Position numbers and translations under genes: made by a program | Source of the DNA: Vibrio marisflavi CECT 7928 | GTDB lineage: Bacteria > Pseudomonadota > Gammaproteobacteria > Enterobacterales > Vibrionaceae | DNA length: 64,000 bases | Direction of reading: 5' to 3' | NCBI RefSeq assembly: GCF_921294215.1 | Contig: NZ_CAKLDM010000001.1 | Span: 992,001 to 1,056,000, forward strand | The notes under the pieces: generated by a model | Databases searched by the model: none | Told to the model about the DNA's origin: nothing | What the model saw: the letters and a program-made list of their open reading frames with translations, nothing else | Shown here: in pieces, positions 1 through 8,804 of the stretch | Layout: each line of letters starts with the position of its first letter | Position numbering within the stretch: the first letter of the stretch is position 1

Positions 1-452
1 TATTGAGTCAGATCCGCATCATTTTTTAAGCAGCCAAGAATTATATCCAAAGTATCGTCTTCGCTTTTATTTAGGGTGATATTATGTCGATACTCTTTAT
101 AGAATTTTTTTGCGTTATCCATCTTTTCTTTGCTAATTAGATTAAACCCCTGGGATAGTCCTCCTCCAAGAGTTTTTATTTGCTTAAGATAATTTGCTTT
201 GCCTTGCTTCGCTGTCCGTTGGGCCGCAACCATTACAGGTAGTTGCCTAAGAACCTTAGACATATTTTGTTTTGCTTTTTTTTCAGCCTCGTTCAGATAA
301 CGCTCCTTCTTAGCTTCAGCTTCCTGCTGCCTATATTGTTGCTTCTGAAGCCTTTTGTCCGTGTTAACTTTAAATGATTCGAACGATGGAATGCCTAAGG
401 ATTCATAAATACTATTTATAAAAAGAGAAATTCTATCTTGTATAGAGCTCAT
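1..452 (-). CDS. Unrecognised protein, C-terminus cut by window edge
   Basis: An open frame runs from an ATG at 452 to the window edge, about 150 codons without a stop, starting MSSIQDRISLFINSIYESLG. A weak GA-rich ribosome site (gagaag) lies just upstream. Residues about 30-65 are rich in Lys, Gln and Glu and look like an amphipathic or coiled-coil segment; there is no signal peptide or obvious membrane span. I do not recognise the family. Low GC and many Lys codons resemble accessory genes. The C-terminal part lies outside the window, so function cannot be judged. Confidence 0.6.
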   Translation of the reverse strand, partial: MSSIQDRISLFINSIYESLGIPSFESFKVNTDKRLQKQQYRQQEAEAKKERYLNEAEKKAKQNMSKVLRQLPVMVAAQRTAKQGKANYLKQIKTLGGGLSQGFNLISKEKMDNAKKFYKEYRHNITLNKSEDDTLDIILGCLKNDADLTQ

Positions 453-593
453 AACACTTCTCACTATAATTAACAGAAAATTAATTCAATAAATATCCGT
501 TATCCCACAATAATATTTGCGTAGGATATATATTAAATCTCAGCTTTACCTAACTAGGAATAACCCGTAAGTTTTGAGACTTACAAACTGGTA

Positions 594-1556
594 TTAAATA
601 TTAGGGAATGAACCAAATTGCCTTTGTAGGTAGATAAAAAACTCATCTCTTAAACGCTGATTGGTGAAGTCAGGGTTCATAGGTTTTTGATCGCATAACT
701 GCCCCAATGCCTTTGTCTCTGGAGCTCCAATTAGATCGCCTGAGCGCCCTATTTCACCAGCGAGTGCGAGTAAGCATTTTCCTGCTGCTTTTCTTGGAGG
801 CTGAGCCAACCCAAACGCCGCAGCAATGGGAAATACCAGATATTTTGAAATGTATTTTTGCAAACCGGCCCAGTGATCTAAGCCGTAGGTTCCGCCAGTT
901 AACCCCGGAGAAAACCATACATATTCTCGGCCCGAGTCTATTGAAGCGAGTTTCAAGGAAATGAGAGCGCTAACCAGTTTGGATACCCCAATAGCATCTA
1001 GTGGATTGTATTTCTGACCGGCTCCTGTCTCAATATAGGCTTTTAAATTCTCAATCGAGTGGAAGCTTTGTTTCTTGATTAACGGCCTAACGCCCCTAGC
1101 CCCTTCACCACCAGCGAATACGATTCTGGCCTTTTTTGATAGAAGCCTGTGCTCCAGTAAATATCTCACCAAAAGATATCCCCCAATAGCGTTTTGAAAC
1201 ACAGTTTGTTCTATCTGACCTTCTCTCGCTTTTATAAAACGAAACTTTTTATCAAAAAAAGCACCGCCAGCTTGAACAAACACGACGTCAAACTTGTGCT
1301 TAGCGTCTAAGCTAGAAACGACTCTTTTAAGTTGACGATCACTGGTCATTTCAAAGCCACCGACCGCATCCAAGGGTGTTTTAGAAAAGTTAAGTGTATT
1401 CAATTTAATTTTGCACTCGTCTGCTTGAAATTGGCTTCTACAAGCTAGAGTTAACTTCCTTGGGGCATGTCGCAATACTTGCCGACAAGTCGCATACCCA
1501 ATGCCACCGTTCGCACCTGTAATTAAAACTGATTTACCTGTCAAAGATGACCGCAT
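594..1556 (-). CDS. Short-chain dehydrogenase/reductase-like protein with degenerate active site
   Basis: This 320-residue protein begins with a clear Rossmann nucleotide-binding motif, TGANGGIG, about residues 13-20, as in the SDR family (protochlorophyllide reductase or retinol dehydrogenase-like branch by length). The usual catalytic motif YxxxK is replaced: the Lys is present (about residue 193, in IGVSK) but Ile stands at the Tyr position. The catalytic Ser region reads IVFAGGEGA, with Gly instead of Ser, and the NNAG motif reads QAGG. The fold is therefore confident but classical SDR catalysis is doubtful; it may bind NAD(P) in a regulatory or noncatalytic role. The start has a good ribosome site (gagaag). 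It lies 90 bp downstream of an AraC regulator on the same strand. Confidence 0.8.
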   Translation of the reverse strand: MRSSLTGKSVLITGANGGIGYATCRQVLRHAPRKLTLACRSQFQADECKIKLNTLNFSKTPLDAVGGFEMTSDRQLKRVVSSLDAKHKFDVVFVQAGGAFFDKKFRFIKAREGQIEQTVFQNAIGGYLLVRYLLEHRLLSKKARIVFAGGEGARGVRPLIKKQSFHSIENLKAYIETGAGQKYNPLDAIGVSKLVSALISLKLASIDSGREYVWFSPGLTGGTYGLDHWAGLQKYISKYLVFPIAAAFGLAQPPRKAAGKCLLALAGEIGRSGDLIGAPETKALGQLCDQKPMNPDFTNQRLRDEFFIYLQRQFGSFPNI

Positions 1557-1646
1557 ATATCTTCTCCCACTCAGATTGAGTATTTAGATTAGATACATTG
1601 CTCAAACATATCTTTCACGATCAGTTCAAATATTAGGACTATTGTG

Positions 1647-2510
1647 TCAACGTTTTTTTCGAAGCTCGGAGGGAGAGAACTGGTAGTACTTTTTAAATAG
1701 CCTAGAAAAGTAGCTTAGGTCTTCAAAACCACAGTCATATGCTATTGAAGTAAGGTTGTCATCAGTGCTCTGGATAAGTTGTTGGGCTTTTTCTAGTCTT
1801 TTGGAGTTGAGATATTGATTTGGGCTTGTGCCGTAAACCTTCTTAAACCTACGGTTAAAAGTGGACAAGCTAAGGCCGCACAAAAACGCCAACTCATTAA
1901 GTTTTATGTTGCTATATAAGTGCTTCTGAACAACATCTTGCAGCTTGTATTCAGAGCCCGAGAACAGATCACCTAACATGTTTGCGATAGAACCATCGCT
2001 ATCGGTTTGTAGAAGCAACTCGATCAATTCACGGACTTTCACCTCAACAATAGGTTGTGAAAAAGATTCTGGATTAATAAAGTATGTATACAGGCCATCA
2101 AAAAAACCTTTCAGGATAGGAGTTCTAGGTAGACGTAACGCAGAATAGCTAACCCTATTAGTCGAAGCAGAAAATTGACTAGGTACCTGCTCGCTATAGA
2201 CAGCTTGCAAAATTGAGGAGGTAAGCTGAAAGCCCATAATTTCAACTAAAGAGCTGTCTTCAAGCGCATGCCAGTTGTTTACAAAATTGTCAGATTTCAA
2301 TAAAACTGTGTCGCCCGGACTTAAATTCAATACATTGTTTGCACATATCAGGGTCGAACGACCTTGGACGACATGCACAATACGTGCTTCGTTGACAAGA
2401 CTATCCTGATAACGCAATGGGGGTTCAAACACTCCCTTTCCTATGGCTAACTGGTTTTGTACTTTAAAACCAATAAATTCTTTTTTTTCTTTCATATAAA
2501 AATCATACAA
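1647..2510 (-). CDS. AraC-family transcriptional regulator
   Basis: The protein has 287 residues. The last ~95 residues form a typical AraC/XylS double helix-turn-helix: a first HTH around IKLNELAFLCGLSLSTFNRR and a second around LTSIAYDCGFEDLSYFSRLF, followed by the conserved FSPSELR end. The N-terminal ~180 residues look like a cupin-type sensing domain (GDTVLLKS, a short beta-rich stretch). The ligand cannot be inferred. It sits directly upstream of the SDR gene in the same orientation, so the SDR gene is the most likely target or operon partner. An in-frame ATG at 2495 is an alternative start; neither start has a strong ribosome site. Confidence 0.88.
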   Translation of the reverse strand: MYDFYMKEKKEFIGFKVQNQLAIGKGVFEPPLRYQDSLVNEARIVHVVQGRSTLICANNVLNLSPGDTVLLKSDNFVNNWHALEDSSLVEIMGFQLTSSILQAVYSEQVPSQFSASTNRVSYSALRLPRTPILKGFFDGLYTYFINPESFSQPIVEVKVRELIELLLQTDSDGSIANMLGDLFSGSEYKLQDVVQKHLYSNIKLNELAFLCGLSLSTFNRRFKKVYGTSPNQYLNSKRLEKAQQLIQSTDDNLTSIAYDCGFEDLSYFSRLFKKYYQFSPSELRKKR

Positions 2511-2646
2511 AATCGGCGAATAATATTAAATTAATATTTTTATCACCGTGAGCAGAAGCACCAATTTAATTAATCAAGTTAAAGAATAATAAGCAAAGTT
2601 AAGTATAATATAAATATCAACCAGCCAAGTAATTAAGTTCAGTAAT

Positions 2647-3393
2647 TCATTTTCCTCCACTTAATAAGGTGTACTTGGAAAGTATCTTCTCATATATACC
2701 ATTATCCATTACTTGATTGACTCGACTTTTGATAATAGGAACAAGATCTTTATTACGCTTATGCAAGTAGTGAAATACTGGAGAGCTATATATGGGGTCG
2801 CCTAGAACAACAATGTTCTTTGTATTCTCTTTATTTTCCTTTGACATGTAGTACCTTAACGTATACTCAGATAAAATAATGGCATCAACTCGATCATTGA
2901 TAAGCATTTTAACTAGCTGATTATGCCTTGTCACCATACTAACGTTATCGAAGCCTTGTGTTAACCTTTTGTATAACCTACCTCTTACCACTCCAATACT
3001 ACGATTTCGTAGTTGTTCTATGCTCTCTATCCCACTTTTAGACTTGGTCGCTATATACACGTTAACATAGTGTATAGGCTGCGCAACTTGAATAAGACTA
3101 GAGTATTTTGATACTGAATCAGGTGTACGAAATAGCTCTCCATCTACTTTCCCTGCAGAAGACGTCGCTATAGATCTCTGGGCTGGCATATACAAAACGT
3201 TAAGATTAATATCGTCGATAGAATAGGCATGCTCTAATACTTTGGCAGATATCTCCCCATCAATTGTGTCTTCAATACCACTCAAAGTGATCTCTCTTGA
3301 ATAACCGGAATAAGGCATTAAAATTAATATCAGCAAAAATAATATATTGTAATTAACTATTCTCACTTCCACACCTTTTCTTACAGTATTCAC
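2647..3393 (-). CDS. Periplasmic substrate-binding protein, SBP_bac_3 type
   Basis: The 248-residue product has an N-terminal hydrophobic signal segment (NILFLLILILMPYSGYSR) and then a small periplasmic binding-protein fold of the transporter substrate-binding (SBP_bac_3) type. The recognisable part is SIEQLRNRSIGVVRGRLYKRL, the hinge strand after which these proteins carry a second lobe, and a C-terminal VNQVMDNGIYEKILSKY helix. No ABC permease or ATPase is nearby, so it may be an orphan sensor component rather than an importer. A GTG codon nine codons downstream is an alternative start giving a more usual signal peptide. It is divergent from the ABC_sub_bind gene at 3774, an arrangement repeated at 52-54 kb. 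Confidence 0.78.
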   Translation of the reverse strand: MNTVRKGVEVRIVNYNILFLLILILMPYSGYSREITLSGIEDTIDGEISAKVLEHAYSIDDINLNVLYMPAQRSIATSSAGKVDGELFRTPDSVSKYSSLIQVAQPIHYVNVYIATKSKSGIESIEQLRNRSIGVVRGRLYKRLTQGFDNVSMVTRHNQLVKMLINDRVDAIILSEYTLRYYMSKENKENTKNIVVLGDPIYSSPVFHYLHKRNKDLVPIIKSRVNQVMDNGIYEKILSKYTLLSGGK

Positions 3394-3773
3394 GTATAGA
3401 TAAAGAATAGTTTATGTTTAGTGCTTTTTCTCTAAAATTATTTGATATAAATAGCCATCACAAATAGTAAACAAGTTGAATATGCAGCCATATTTAATGT
3501 AAAAGTTAATTACCTACAATAAGTACTCCCTTGGTAAAGTAATAAGCAGCACATACTCTCAGCATGTAAGCCACCTGTTGATGTGCATAATTAATTATAA
3601 TCTAGAAAGATGCAGCAACTTTCCCTAATCCGCCCGTTGACTTATATCAGGCACTCCTTTGTTCACCTATCATTGATTTTGTAGCACATCTAACATTCTC
3701 TAAATCTAGAATTATTAACCAAATTATCATCTATACTTATGTTTCGTTAACTAACTGATATAGGGTGCCATAT
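3394..3773. other. Intergenic region between divergent sensor genes
   Basis: This AT-rich stretch separates two divergently read genes and must hold both promoters. I see no gene, no long inverted repeat and no unambiguous -35/-10 pair. The sequence tagggtg at 3761-3767 is the ribosome site for the downstream gene. Confidence 0.5.
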
Positions 3774-4787
3774 ATGATAACTAGGAGGCTTTGCGTCATA
3801 GCCTGTTGTTTTTTTGTTGTTATCCCCTCAGTTATGGCCGAAAGCAACCCTTTTCGTGTTCTGCATGTCATGAGTTACCACAAGACTTGGAAATGGAATA
3901 TTGAGCAGTTCCAAGGATTTAAAGATGGCATAGGAGATATTGAGGTTGAGTATCAAATCATAGAGCTAGACACAAAACGAGATAGTTCTCAGAAGTCGAT
4001 ACAAGAAAAGGTAGCGCAAACCCACCAAGTTATAGAAACGTGGAAACCAAATTTACTATATATCAATGACGATAACGCTCAAAAATATGTCTCTCATGCT
4101 CTGGTAAATAGTGACCTACCAGTCGTATTTAGTGGCGTAAACCGAGATCCATCTGAATACGACTTTCTTGGCTCGAGCAATGTGACTGGTGTTTTAGAAC
4201 ATGAGCACTTCGTACCCACTGTAAACTTAGTTCAATCATTGTCGCCTAACATATCCAAAATCGCTGTCATCGTTGATAGTGATCCAACATGGAAAGGTGT
4301 GATGACTCGGATGCGTGCGAATAGCAAGCACCTAAGAAACATTGAGGTTACAGAGTGGATTCTAGTGAAGACATTTGATGAATATAAGCAGGTAATAGAA
4401 CGTCTTCAAACCCAAGTAGACAGTATCGCTCTATTGGGAATATTCAACCTAAAGAACCAAAATGGAAAAGATGTTCCTTACGAAGAAGTACTCAAATGGA
4501 CAGTAAAGAATAGTCAGCTGCCCGACTTCTCTTTCTGGGAGTCTCGCGTTAATAGCGGCACGCTTGCTGCCGTCGCAGTATCTGGCTATGACCAAGGATA
4601 TATTGCAGGTCAAATGGCAAAAAAAATCCTCGTAGAAAATATCAAACCCAGCGAAATTGACATTCGCCCTAGTTACAAAGGAGTACCTATGATCAGCCTA
4701 CCTAGGGCCAAGGCTTTAGGATTGAATCCTAATGTACAAGTGTTGTTAAACAATACGATTAAGAGATCTTATACTTGGGGACAGTAA
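3774..4787 (+). CDS. ABC_sub_bind-family periplasmic binding protein
   Basis: The preferred start is ATG 3774 (MITRRLCVIACCFFVVIPSV), 8 bases after an AGGG ribosome site; a GTG at 3765 overlaps that site. The 337-residue product has a Sec signal peptide cleaved near VMA-ES and then the type 1 periplasmic binding fold of the ABC_sub_bind family: VLHVMSYH near the start, LDTKR, the YINDDNAQ strand, FSGVNRDP, TGVLE and a C-terminal SGYDQGYIAGQMAKKIL. In this family such proteins are often sensors feeding membrane signalling enzymes. Its stop overlaps the start of the diguanylate cyclase gene by one base (TAATG), indicating translational coupling. I infer that it presents a periplasmic ligand to that cyclase. 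It is a paralogue of the protein at 52927. Confidence 0.85.
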   Translation: MITRRLCVIACCFFVVIPSVMAESNPFRVLHVMSYHKTWKWNIEQFQGFKDGIGDIEVEYQIIELDTKRDSSQKSIQEKVAQTHQVIETWKPNLLYINDDNAQKYVSHALVNSDLPVVFSGVNRDPSEYDFLGSSNVTGVLEHEHFVPTVNLVQSLSPNISKIAVIVDSDPTWKGVMTRMRANSKHLRNIEVTEWILVKTFDEYKQVIERLQTQVDSIALLGIFNLKNQNGKDVPYEEVLKWTVKNSQLPDFSFWESRVNSGTLAAVAVSGYDQGYIAGQMAKKILVENIKPSEIDIRPSYKGVPMISLPRAKALGLNPNVQVLLNNTIKRSYTWGQ

Positions 4788-6142
4788 TGTTTAATCCTTT
4801 GAATTCATTGAGAGTAAAAATTGTTCTTCTGTTTTTGATTAGCTTATTTCTCATCCTGTTTTTGTTCATGAGTATTCTCTCTATCGAAATCCGCCATCGC
4901 TATGAAGACCTATTTATTCAGCGAGGCTACATCAACGCTGAACAGCTGGCATTAAAGACAGATAGGCTACTTGATCTCGGATTAATGCCTTCAGAGTTTT
5001 CAGGTTATGAAGAGCTATGTGAAGAGATCATCACACGAACAGAAGGTGTCACCTATGTAGGGTTGCTCGATGGCAAAGGAGCGCCTGTTTTTCAGGCGGG
5101 TACTTCGCTATCAAAGCCCACCTCCCGTGACGACCACATTTCCAGCGTATTTTCTAGTTCAAGCCCTAGTGATTTTTATATTAATGTACCGTTAACCAAT
5201 GAAAATTTCCGGGGCTCTATTTTAATTGTTGTCGATGAGAACCTTGTTGAAAGGCAGGTCATTTCAGTCCTCAAATACATACTTATGTATGGCGTTATTA
5301 CCGTATTTGCATGTGCAGTAGGCGTACTTGGCTTCCTAAAACTATATTTAGGCAAACCGATTGAGCACTTAGTCGAGCACATGCGCCTCGTCGATCTTCG
5401 AGAAGGTGAACTAGAGTCTGACGAGCTTGGAGATAGAAAAGATGAAATCGGATTAGTGGCGAGAACCTTCGATAATCTAATGAAAAGCCTACGCTCTAGC
5501 CAAATTTCTCTGTCTAAATCGAATGCAGAATTGCAAGCCATAGCCGAAGAGCTAGAACATCGTGTCGAGCTTAGAACTGAAGAGCTAAGAGAAGCCAATC
5601 GACAACTAAAACTTGTTGCACACACTGATGCGTTGAGCGGCCTTTCCAATCGACTTCAGTTTAGTGAAGTCTATTACCAACGCTTTGCTCACGCCAAAAG
5701 ACACGAACATAATTTCTCCATACTCATGATTGATTTAGATCGATTTAAAGAAGTGAATGACAAGTTCGGCCATATGGCAGGTGATCACGTCATCCAAGTT
5801 ATAGGGCAGAGGCTTCGTGAAGACTTACGAGAAGGTGACAGTTACTTCCGCATGGGCGGTGATGAATTTGTATTTTTGGCAGAAGAATACAATTCGGCTC
5901 TTGAACTGCGTAACATAGTTGAAAAGGTCAGTAAGCTTATCCTAACGCCAATAGATTATCAGAACATTCATTTACCAATTGGTGTAAGCATCGGTGTCGC
6001 GAGCTTAGAAAATGATAATTACAAAACAGCGGATGAACTCTATGCATTAGCAGATTCAGCGATGTATAGAGCTAAAAAAGACGGAGTTGACTATCTATAT
6101 GCAACCGAGTCAGTCGATCCACCGTTGACCCAAAACGAGTAA
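4787..6142 (+). CDS. Membrane-bound diguanylate cyclase (GGDEF)
   Basis: Starting at ATG 4787 the protein has 451 residues. It has a first membrane span (VKIVLLFLISLFLILFLF), a periplasmic loop of about 130 residues, a second span (ILMYGVITVFACAVGVLGF), a HAMP-like linker, a heptad-rich coiled coil (about 235-280) and a C-terminal GGDEF domain. The signature GGDEF is intact at residues 357-361 and is preceded by REGD in the position of the RxxD allosteric inhibition site, so active, feedback-regulated c-di-GMP synthesis is expected. Coupling to the upstream ABC_sub_bind gene suggests that the binding protein supplies the periplasmic signal. No EAL domain is fused. Confidence 0.93.
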   Translation: MFNPLNSLRVKIVLLFLISLFLILFLFMSILSIEIRHRYEDLFIQRGYINAEQLALKTDRLLDLGLMPSEFSGYEELCEEIITRTEGVTYVGLLDGKGAPVFQAGTSLSKPTSRDDHISSVFSSSSPSDFYINVPLTNENFRGSILIVVDENLVERQVISVLKYILMYGVITVFACAVGVLGFLKLYLGKPIEHLVEHMRLVDLREGELESDELGDRKDEIGLVARTFDNLMKSLRSSQISLSKSNAELQAIAEELEHRVELRTEELREANRQLKLVAHTDALSGLSNRLQFSEVYYQRFAHAKRHEHNFSILMIDLDRFKEVNDKFGHMAGDHVIQVIGQRLREDLREGDSYFRMGGDEFVFLAEEYNSALELRNIVEKVSKLILTPIDYQNIHLPIGVSIGVASLENDNYKTADELYALADSAMYRAKKDGVDYLYATESVDPPLTQNE

Positions 6143-6225
6143 ATACCAATTTTTTAAAAACGTACAATATCAATATCTATTGGTCGCTTTATCAGACCTT
6201 TATTCATCACGTATCTTGTCGATAT

Positions 6226-6522
6226 TTAAGCCTGATAGTCAAACACAATGACGTCTTCAAGTAGTGGCCTAAACACAGCTTTCAGCGCTTCGTGTTCTGG
6301 GTGTGGTAAATAGTTCTGTCGACCTTGTTCATTGGCGAATGTCATAAAGACACAATGGCTATAACCTTGGTTCTTGCCTTCTGGGCTATCATTTAGCCCC
6401 CACTCAACGGAAGTCACACCTTCTACTCTCTCAGGTATAGACAAGAACAGAGTTTTTAGCTGATCAATACCAGAGTCATCAGCGGTCGGTTTAAACTTAA
6501 TAAGTAGCACGTGGCGTATCAT
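6226..6522 (-). CDS. Dabb-family (stress-responsive A/B barrel) protein
   Basis: This 98-residue protein begins MIRHVLLIKFK and contains SVEWGLNDSPEG and YSHCVFMTF, the typical pattern of the dimeric alpha/beta-barrel Dabb family. Members bind small ligands or act as small cofactor-free enzymes; the specific role here is unknown. ATG 6522 is preferred because AGGAAG lies just upstream; a TTG one codon earlier is in frame. It is 39 bp downstream of the SBP gene at 6565 on the same strand and may be co-transcribed with it. Confidence 0.85.
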   Translation of the reverse strand: MIRHVLLIKFKPTADDSGIDQLKTLFLSIPERVEGVTSVEWGLNDSPEGKNQGYSHCVFMTFANEQGRQNYLPHPEHEALKAVFRPLLEDVIVFDYQA

Positions 6523-6564
6523 CAAATCTTCCTACAACAATTGCTTATCATTGTAAGTTAATCT

Positions 6565-7254
6565 TTATCGCTGCTGTTGGATAGCCTTATTTAATTTATC
6601 CATAAACTCTGGGTGGTCTTTCAAAAATGCTTTTGAAATATAAATGCCAAACTCTGTTTCTTTTTGCGTCATAAGCTGGAATCTAACATCATATTTAAAC
6701 TCACTATTAAATACAGCCTCAGCCACTAAAATCGCATCGACTTCTTTGGTGACTAGCTTACTGACGAGGGCATGAATATCCGACGCAGGTTTAACCGTCT
6801 TATAGCCTGATTTCTTCAACCAATAATTTGTATTGGTGTTAAGCAAGCTTGCCATCACATACCGACTTTTATCGCTAGGTTTAAAACTAGCTCGATTTTT
6901 TCTCAATACAACCCAAACCCATCTGTTGATCATGACCGAATTTGAAAAAACCGCATATTCGTCGCGTTGCGCGTTTTTAGAAGCCATGAAAAAACCATCT
7001 GAGCGTCCACCTCTCAATTCAGACAAGGCACGCCCATGGTTTGAACCGACTTGAATCGAGTAGTTTACGCCAACGGTGTCCAAAATCGGTAAAACTGCCT
7101 CAAGCCCAATGCCGACTGCATTGCCGTGTTTGTCAGTGGTTGTATATGGTGGAAAGTCTGGCAAGAAGAAGTGCATATTGTACTGTGCTTGAACTTTACA
7201 AGCTAAGAATACACATAGAGCAAACATACATTGAACTACAGCTTTTGAGACCAT
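6565..7254 (-). CDS. Periplasmic substrate-binding protein, SBP_bac_3 type
   Basis: The 229-residue protein has a short signal peptide (VVQCMFALCVFLACKVQA) and an amino-acid-binding-protein-like fold: MHFFLPDFPPYTTTDKHGNA at the start and the GIGLEAVLPIL helix. The second lobe contains VSKLVTKEVDAILVAEAVF, the common place where these proteins report a denied or missing substrate-specific Asp. No permease genes flank it. It resembles the polar amino-acid-like SBPs that vibrios carry as orphans. Its neighbour on the 3' side is the Dabb gene. Confidence 0.8.
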   Translation of the reverse strand: MVSKAVVQCMFALCVFLACKVQAQYNMHFFLPDFPPYTTTDKHGNAVGIGLEAVLPILDTVGVNYSIQVGSNHGRALSELRGGRSDGFFMASKNAQRDEYAVFSNSVMINRWVWVVLRKNRASFKPSDKSRYVMASLLNTNTNYWLKKSGYKTVKPASDIHALVSKLVTKEVDAILVAEAVFNSEFKYDVRFQLMTQKETEFGIYISKAFLKDHPEFMDKLNKAIQQQR

Positions 7255-7692
7255 GAAACCTTACTGAACTAACAACGACTAATTATAGCAATTATAGTCG
7301 TATTTTTAACGACTTGCAGAATATAGACATACATTGTAACGGTTACTTATATATTCATAGTGACAATAAATAAACATAACTCTTATCCAATACCCATTTA
7401 AATAGAAAAGTAATCAATAATATCAAATAGAAATTTTCATTCAGTGTCTAAGAGTATATCTTCACCACAAGGTCCGCCCTATACTTCTATTTATTCGACC
7501 ACGGAAAACTTCAAGCCTAATACTGATGGTTATATGTTTATAACTTGTTCAACATCACATCATTATTAATAATTAAGTCAACTAATAGTTCTTATAACTA
7601 GATAGTCATCACATTTAGATTTATTAAACAAATCTCACTTAGCGAAACCCATAACCCACATGAATGAATTGTGCATAAATAGGAAAATCGAC
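7255..7692. other. AT-rich gene-free stretch
   Basis: About 440 bp lie between the divergent SBP gene and a cluster of small ORFs. It is AT-rich and contains no open frame of convincing size or ribosome site. It presumably holds promoters for both sides, but no clear elements could be assigned. Confidence 0.4.
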
Positions 7693-7854
7693 ATGAAAAT
7701 TCAGAAAATTGCTAATTCAATTATCAACCCTTTATGGTCTATGACTATATCAAACTACATGTTTCAAACTGGGAAAAATCATATTGAAACATGTAGTTAT
7801 ATTGGACACTGCTATCGATACAGGCAAGTGAATAAAAAACAACCTAACTCATAA
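7693..7854 (+). CDS. Possible small protein, 53 aa (doubtful)
   Basis: ATG 7693 follows AGGAAA at good spacing and opens a 53-codon frame starting MKIQKIANSIINPLWS; an upstream in-frame ATG at 7660 lacks a ribosome site. I do not recognise the product. The frame contains a perfect 15-bp inverted repeat (7753-7798), which argues that this stretch might instead be a structured noncoding or regulatory element. It lies ahead of another small ORF and a TetR gene on the same strand. Confidence 0.3.
   Translation: MKIQKIANSIINPLWSMTISNYMFQTGKNHIETCSYIGHCYRYRQVNKKQPNS
7753..7798. repeat. Perfect 15-bp inverted repeat
   Basis: AACTACATGTTTCAA at 7753-7767 is repeated in inverted form at 7784-7798, with a 16-base gap. 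No T-run follows either arm, so it is not a standard terminator. It could be an RNA hairpin or an operator made of two half sites. Confidence 0.85.
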
Positions 7855-7903
7855 ATGTTTTCAATACATCATTCTAACTATATTAATCAACAAAGAGAAA
7901 ACA

Positions 7904-8074
7904 ATGACAAATTTAAGTTGGGAGATGGCCATTGCAATGTATATGGCCCATCTCAATATGACAAGAGAAGAGGCTAAAGCTGCTCTTGGCATTAATAAAA
8001 ATAATCAAGGAGACGACAAATTAAGTAACAAAAGCATGGAAAATGAAGTTAATAGTCAAGAACTAAAAGTATAG
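7904..8074 (+). CDS. Small hypothetical protein, 56 aa
   Basis: The frame from ATG 7904 to TAG 8074 encodes 56 residues, beginning MTNLSWEMAIAMYMAHLNMT, after a GAGAAA ribosome site. The first ~30 residues should form one or two amphipathic helices (REEAKAALGI looks like the end of a small helical domain), and the rest is polar and disordered. The family is not recognised. It ends 34 bp before the TetR start in the same direction, suggesting co-transcription. Confidence 0.55.
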   Translation: MTNLSWEMAIAMYMAHLNMTREEAKAALGINKNNQGDDKLSNKSMENEVNSQELKV

Positions 8075-8108
8075 TTCTTTGAACAATAGAGTTCGGGCAT
8101 TAAATATC

Positions 8109-8690
8109 ATGAAAAACAGTACAACTCACGTAGGTCGCCCAAAGGCTGGAGAGCGTGACGTATATTCAACAATAATTGACACGACAAAACGACTAGTTAC
8201 AGAAACAGAAACACCATTGAAAGGTATTACCACTAGCTCGATTTCAACAAATGCTGGAGTCAGTCGTTCTCTGATACGTTACTATTTCGGTAGCAAGGAT
8301 GCTTTAATGGAGACAGTGATAGAAGAGCTAGTCTCGGCGTTTTTTAACAAATTGAGCGATGTTATATCAGGTGTAAGTCATCAATATTTAATTGATGATA
8401 TCGGGGGCATATTCCTTGATGGAATGAAAAACCCTAACATCACCAGCTTTTTTTCAAAAATTTCGTCTCTACAAGAGAATGATAAGGCTAGAGTATTCTT
8501 CAACAAAGTAATTGTTGAATACACTAATAGGTTTCATTCTTCAATTTCTGGTCACTTCGAAAGTTCGGTAAAATTTAGCAAACGTGAAAATGAAAAATTG
8601 CTGATTCTATCGATAGTTAGTTTGATGATGCAACCTACTAGTTTCTCATCGAGAATATACCCAGAGTTAAAACAACCTAGTCGAAAATAA
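8109..8690 (+). CDS. TetR/AcrR-family transcriptional regulator
   Basis: The preferred start is ATG 8109 (MKNSTTHVGRPKAGERD, 193 residues); a TTG at 8079 is in frame but less likely. The N-terminal GRPKAGERD followed by ITTSSISTNAGVSRSLIRYYFGSKDALM is the classical TetR helix-turn-helix with the YYFGSKDAL recognition and helix-4 signature. The C-terminal ligand domain is not assignable. No divergent efflux gene is adjacent, so its target is uncertain; the preceding small ORFs are the nearest candidates. Confidence 0.88.
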   Translation: MKNSTTHVGRPKAGERDVYSTIIDTTKRLVTETETPLKGITTSSISTNAGVSRSLIRYYFGSKDALMETVIEELVSAFFNKLSDVISGVSHQYLIDDIGGIFLDGMKNPNITSFFSKISSLQENDKARVFFNKVIVEYTNRFHSSISGHFESSVKFSKRENEKLLILSIVSLMMQPTSFSSRIYPELKQPSRK

Positions 8691-8787
8691 TACAACCATT
8701 TGAATATAAATGAACTGGCAATACTTAGCTGAATCAATGGTTCATATATTAATGAGTAATCGAGATTTTGCCGACGGTTATACAGGC

Positions 8788-8804
8788 GCCCACTTTAATT
8801 GGGC
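8788..8804 (+). terminator. Weak terminator after the TetR gene
   Basis: The arms GCCCA (8788-8792) and TGGGC (8800-8804) form a short stem followed by TTATTT. The 5-bp stem makes this a weak call. Confidence 0.4.
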
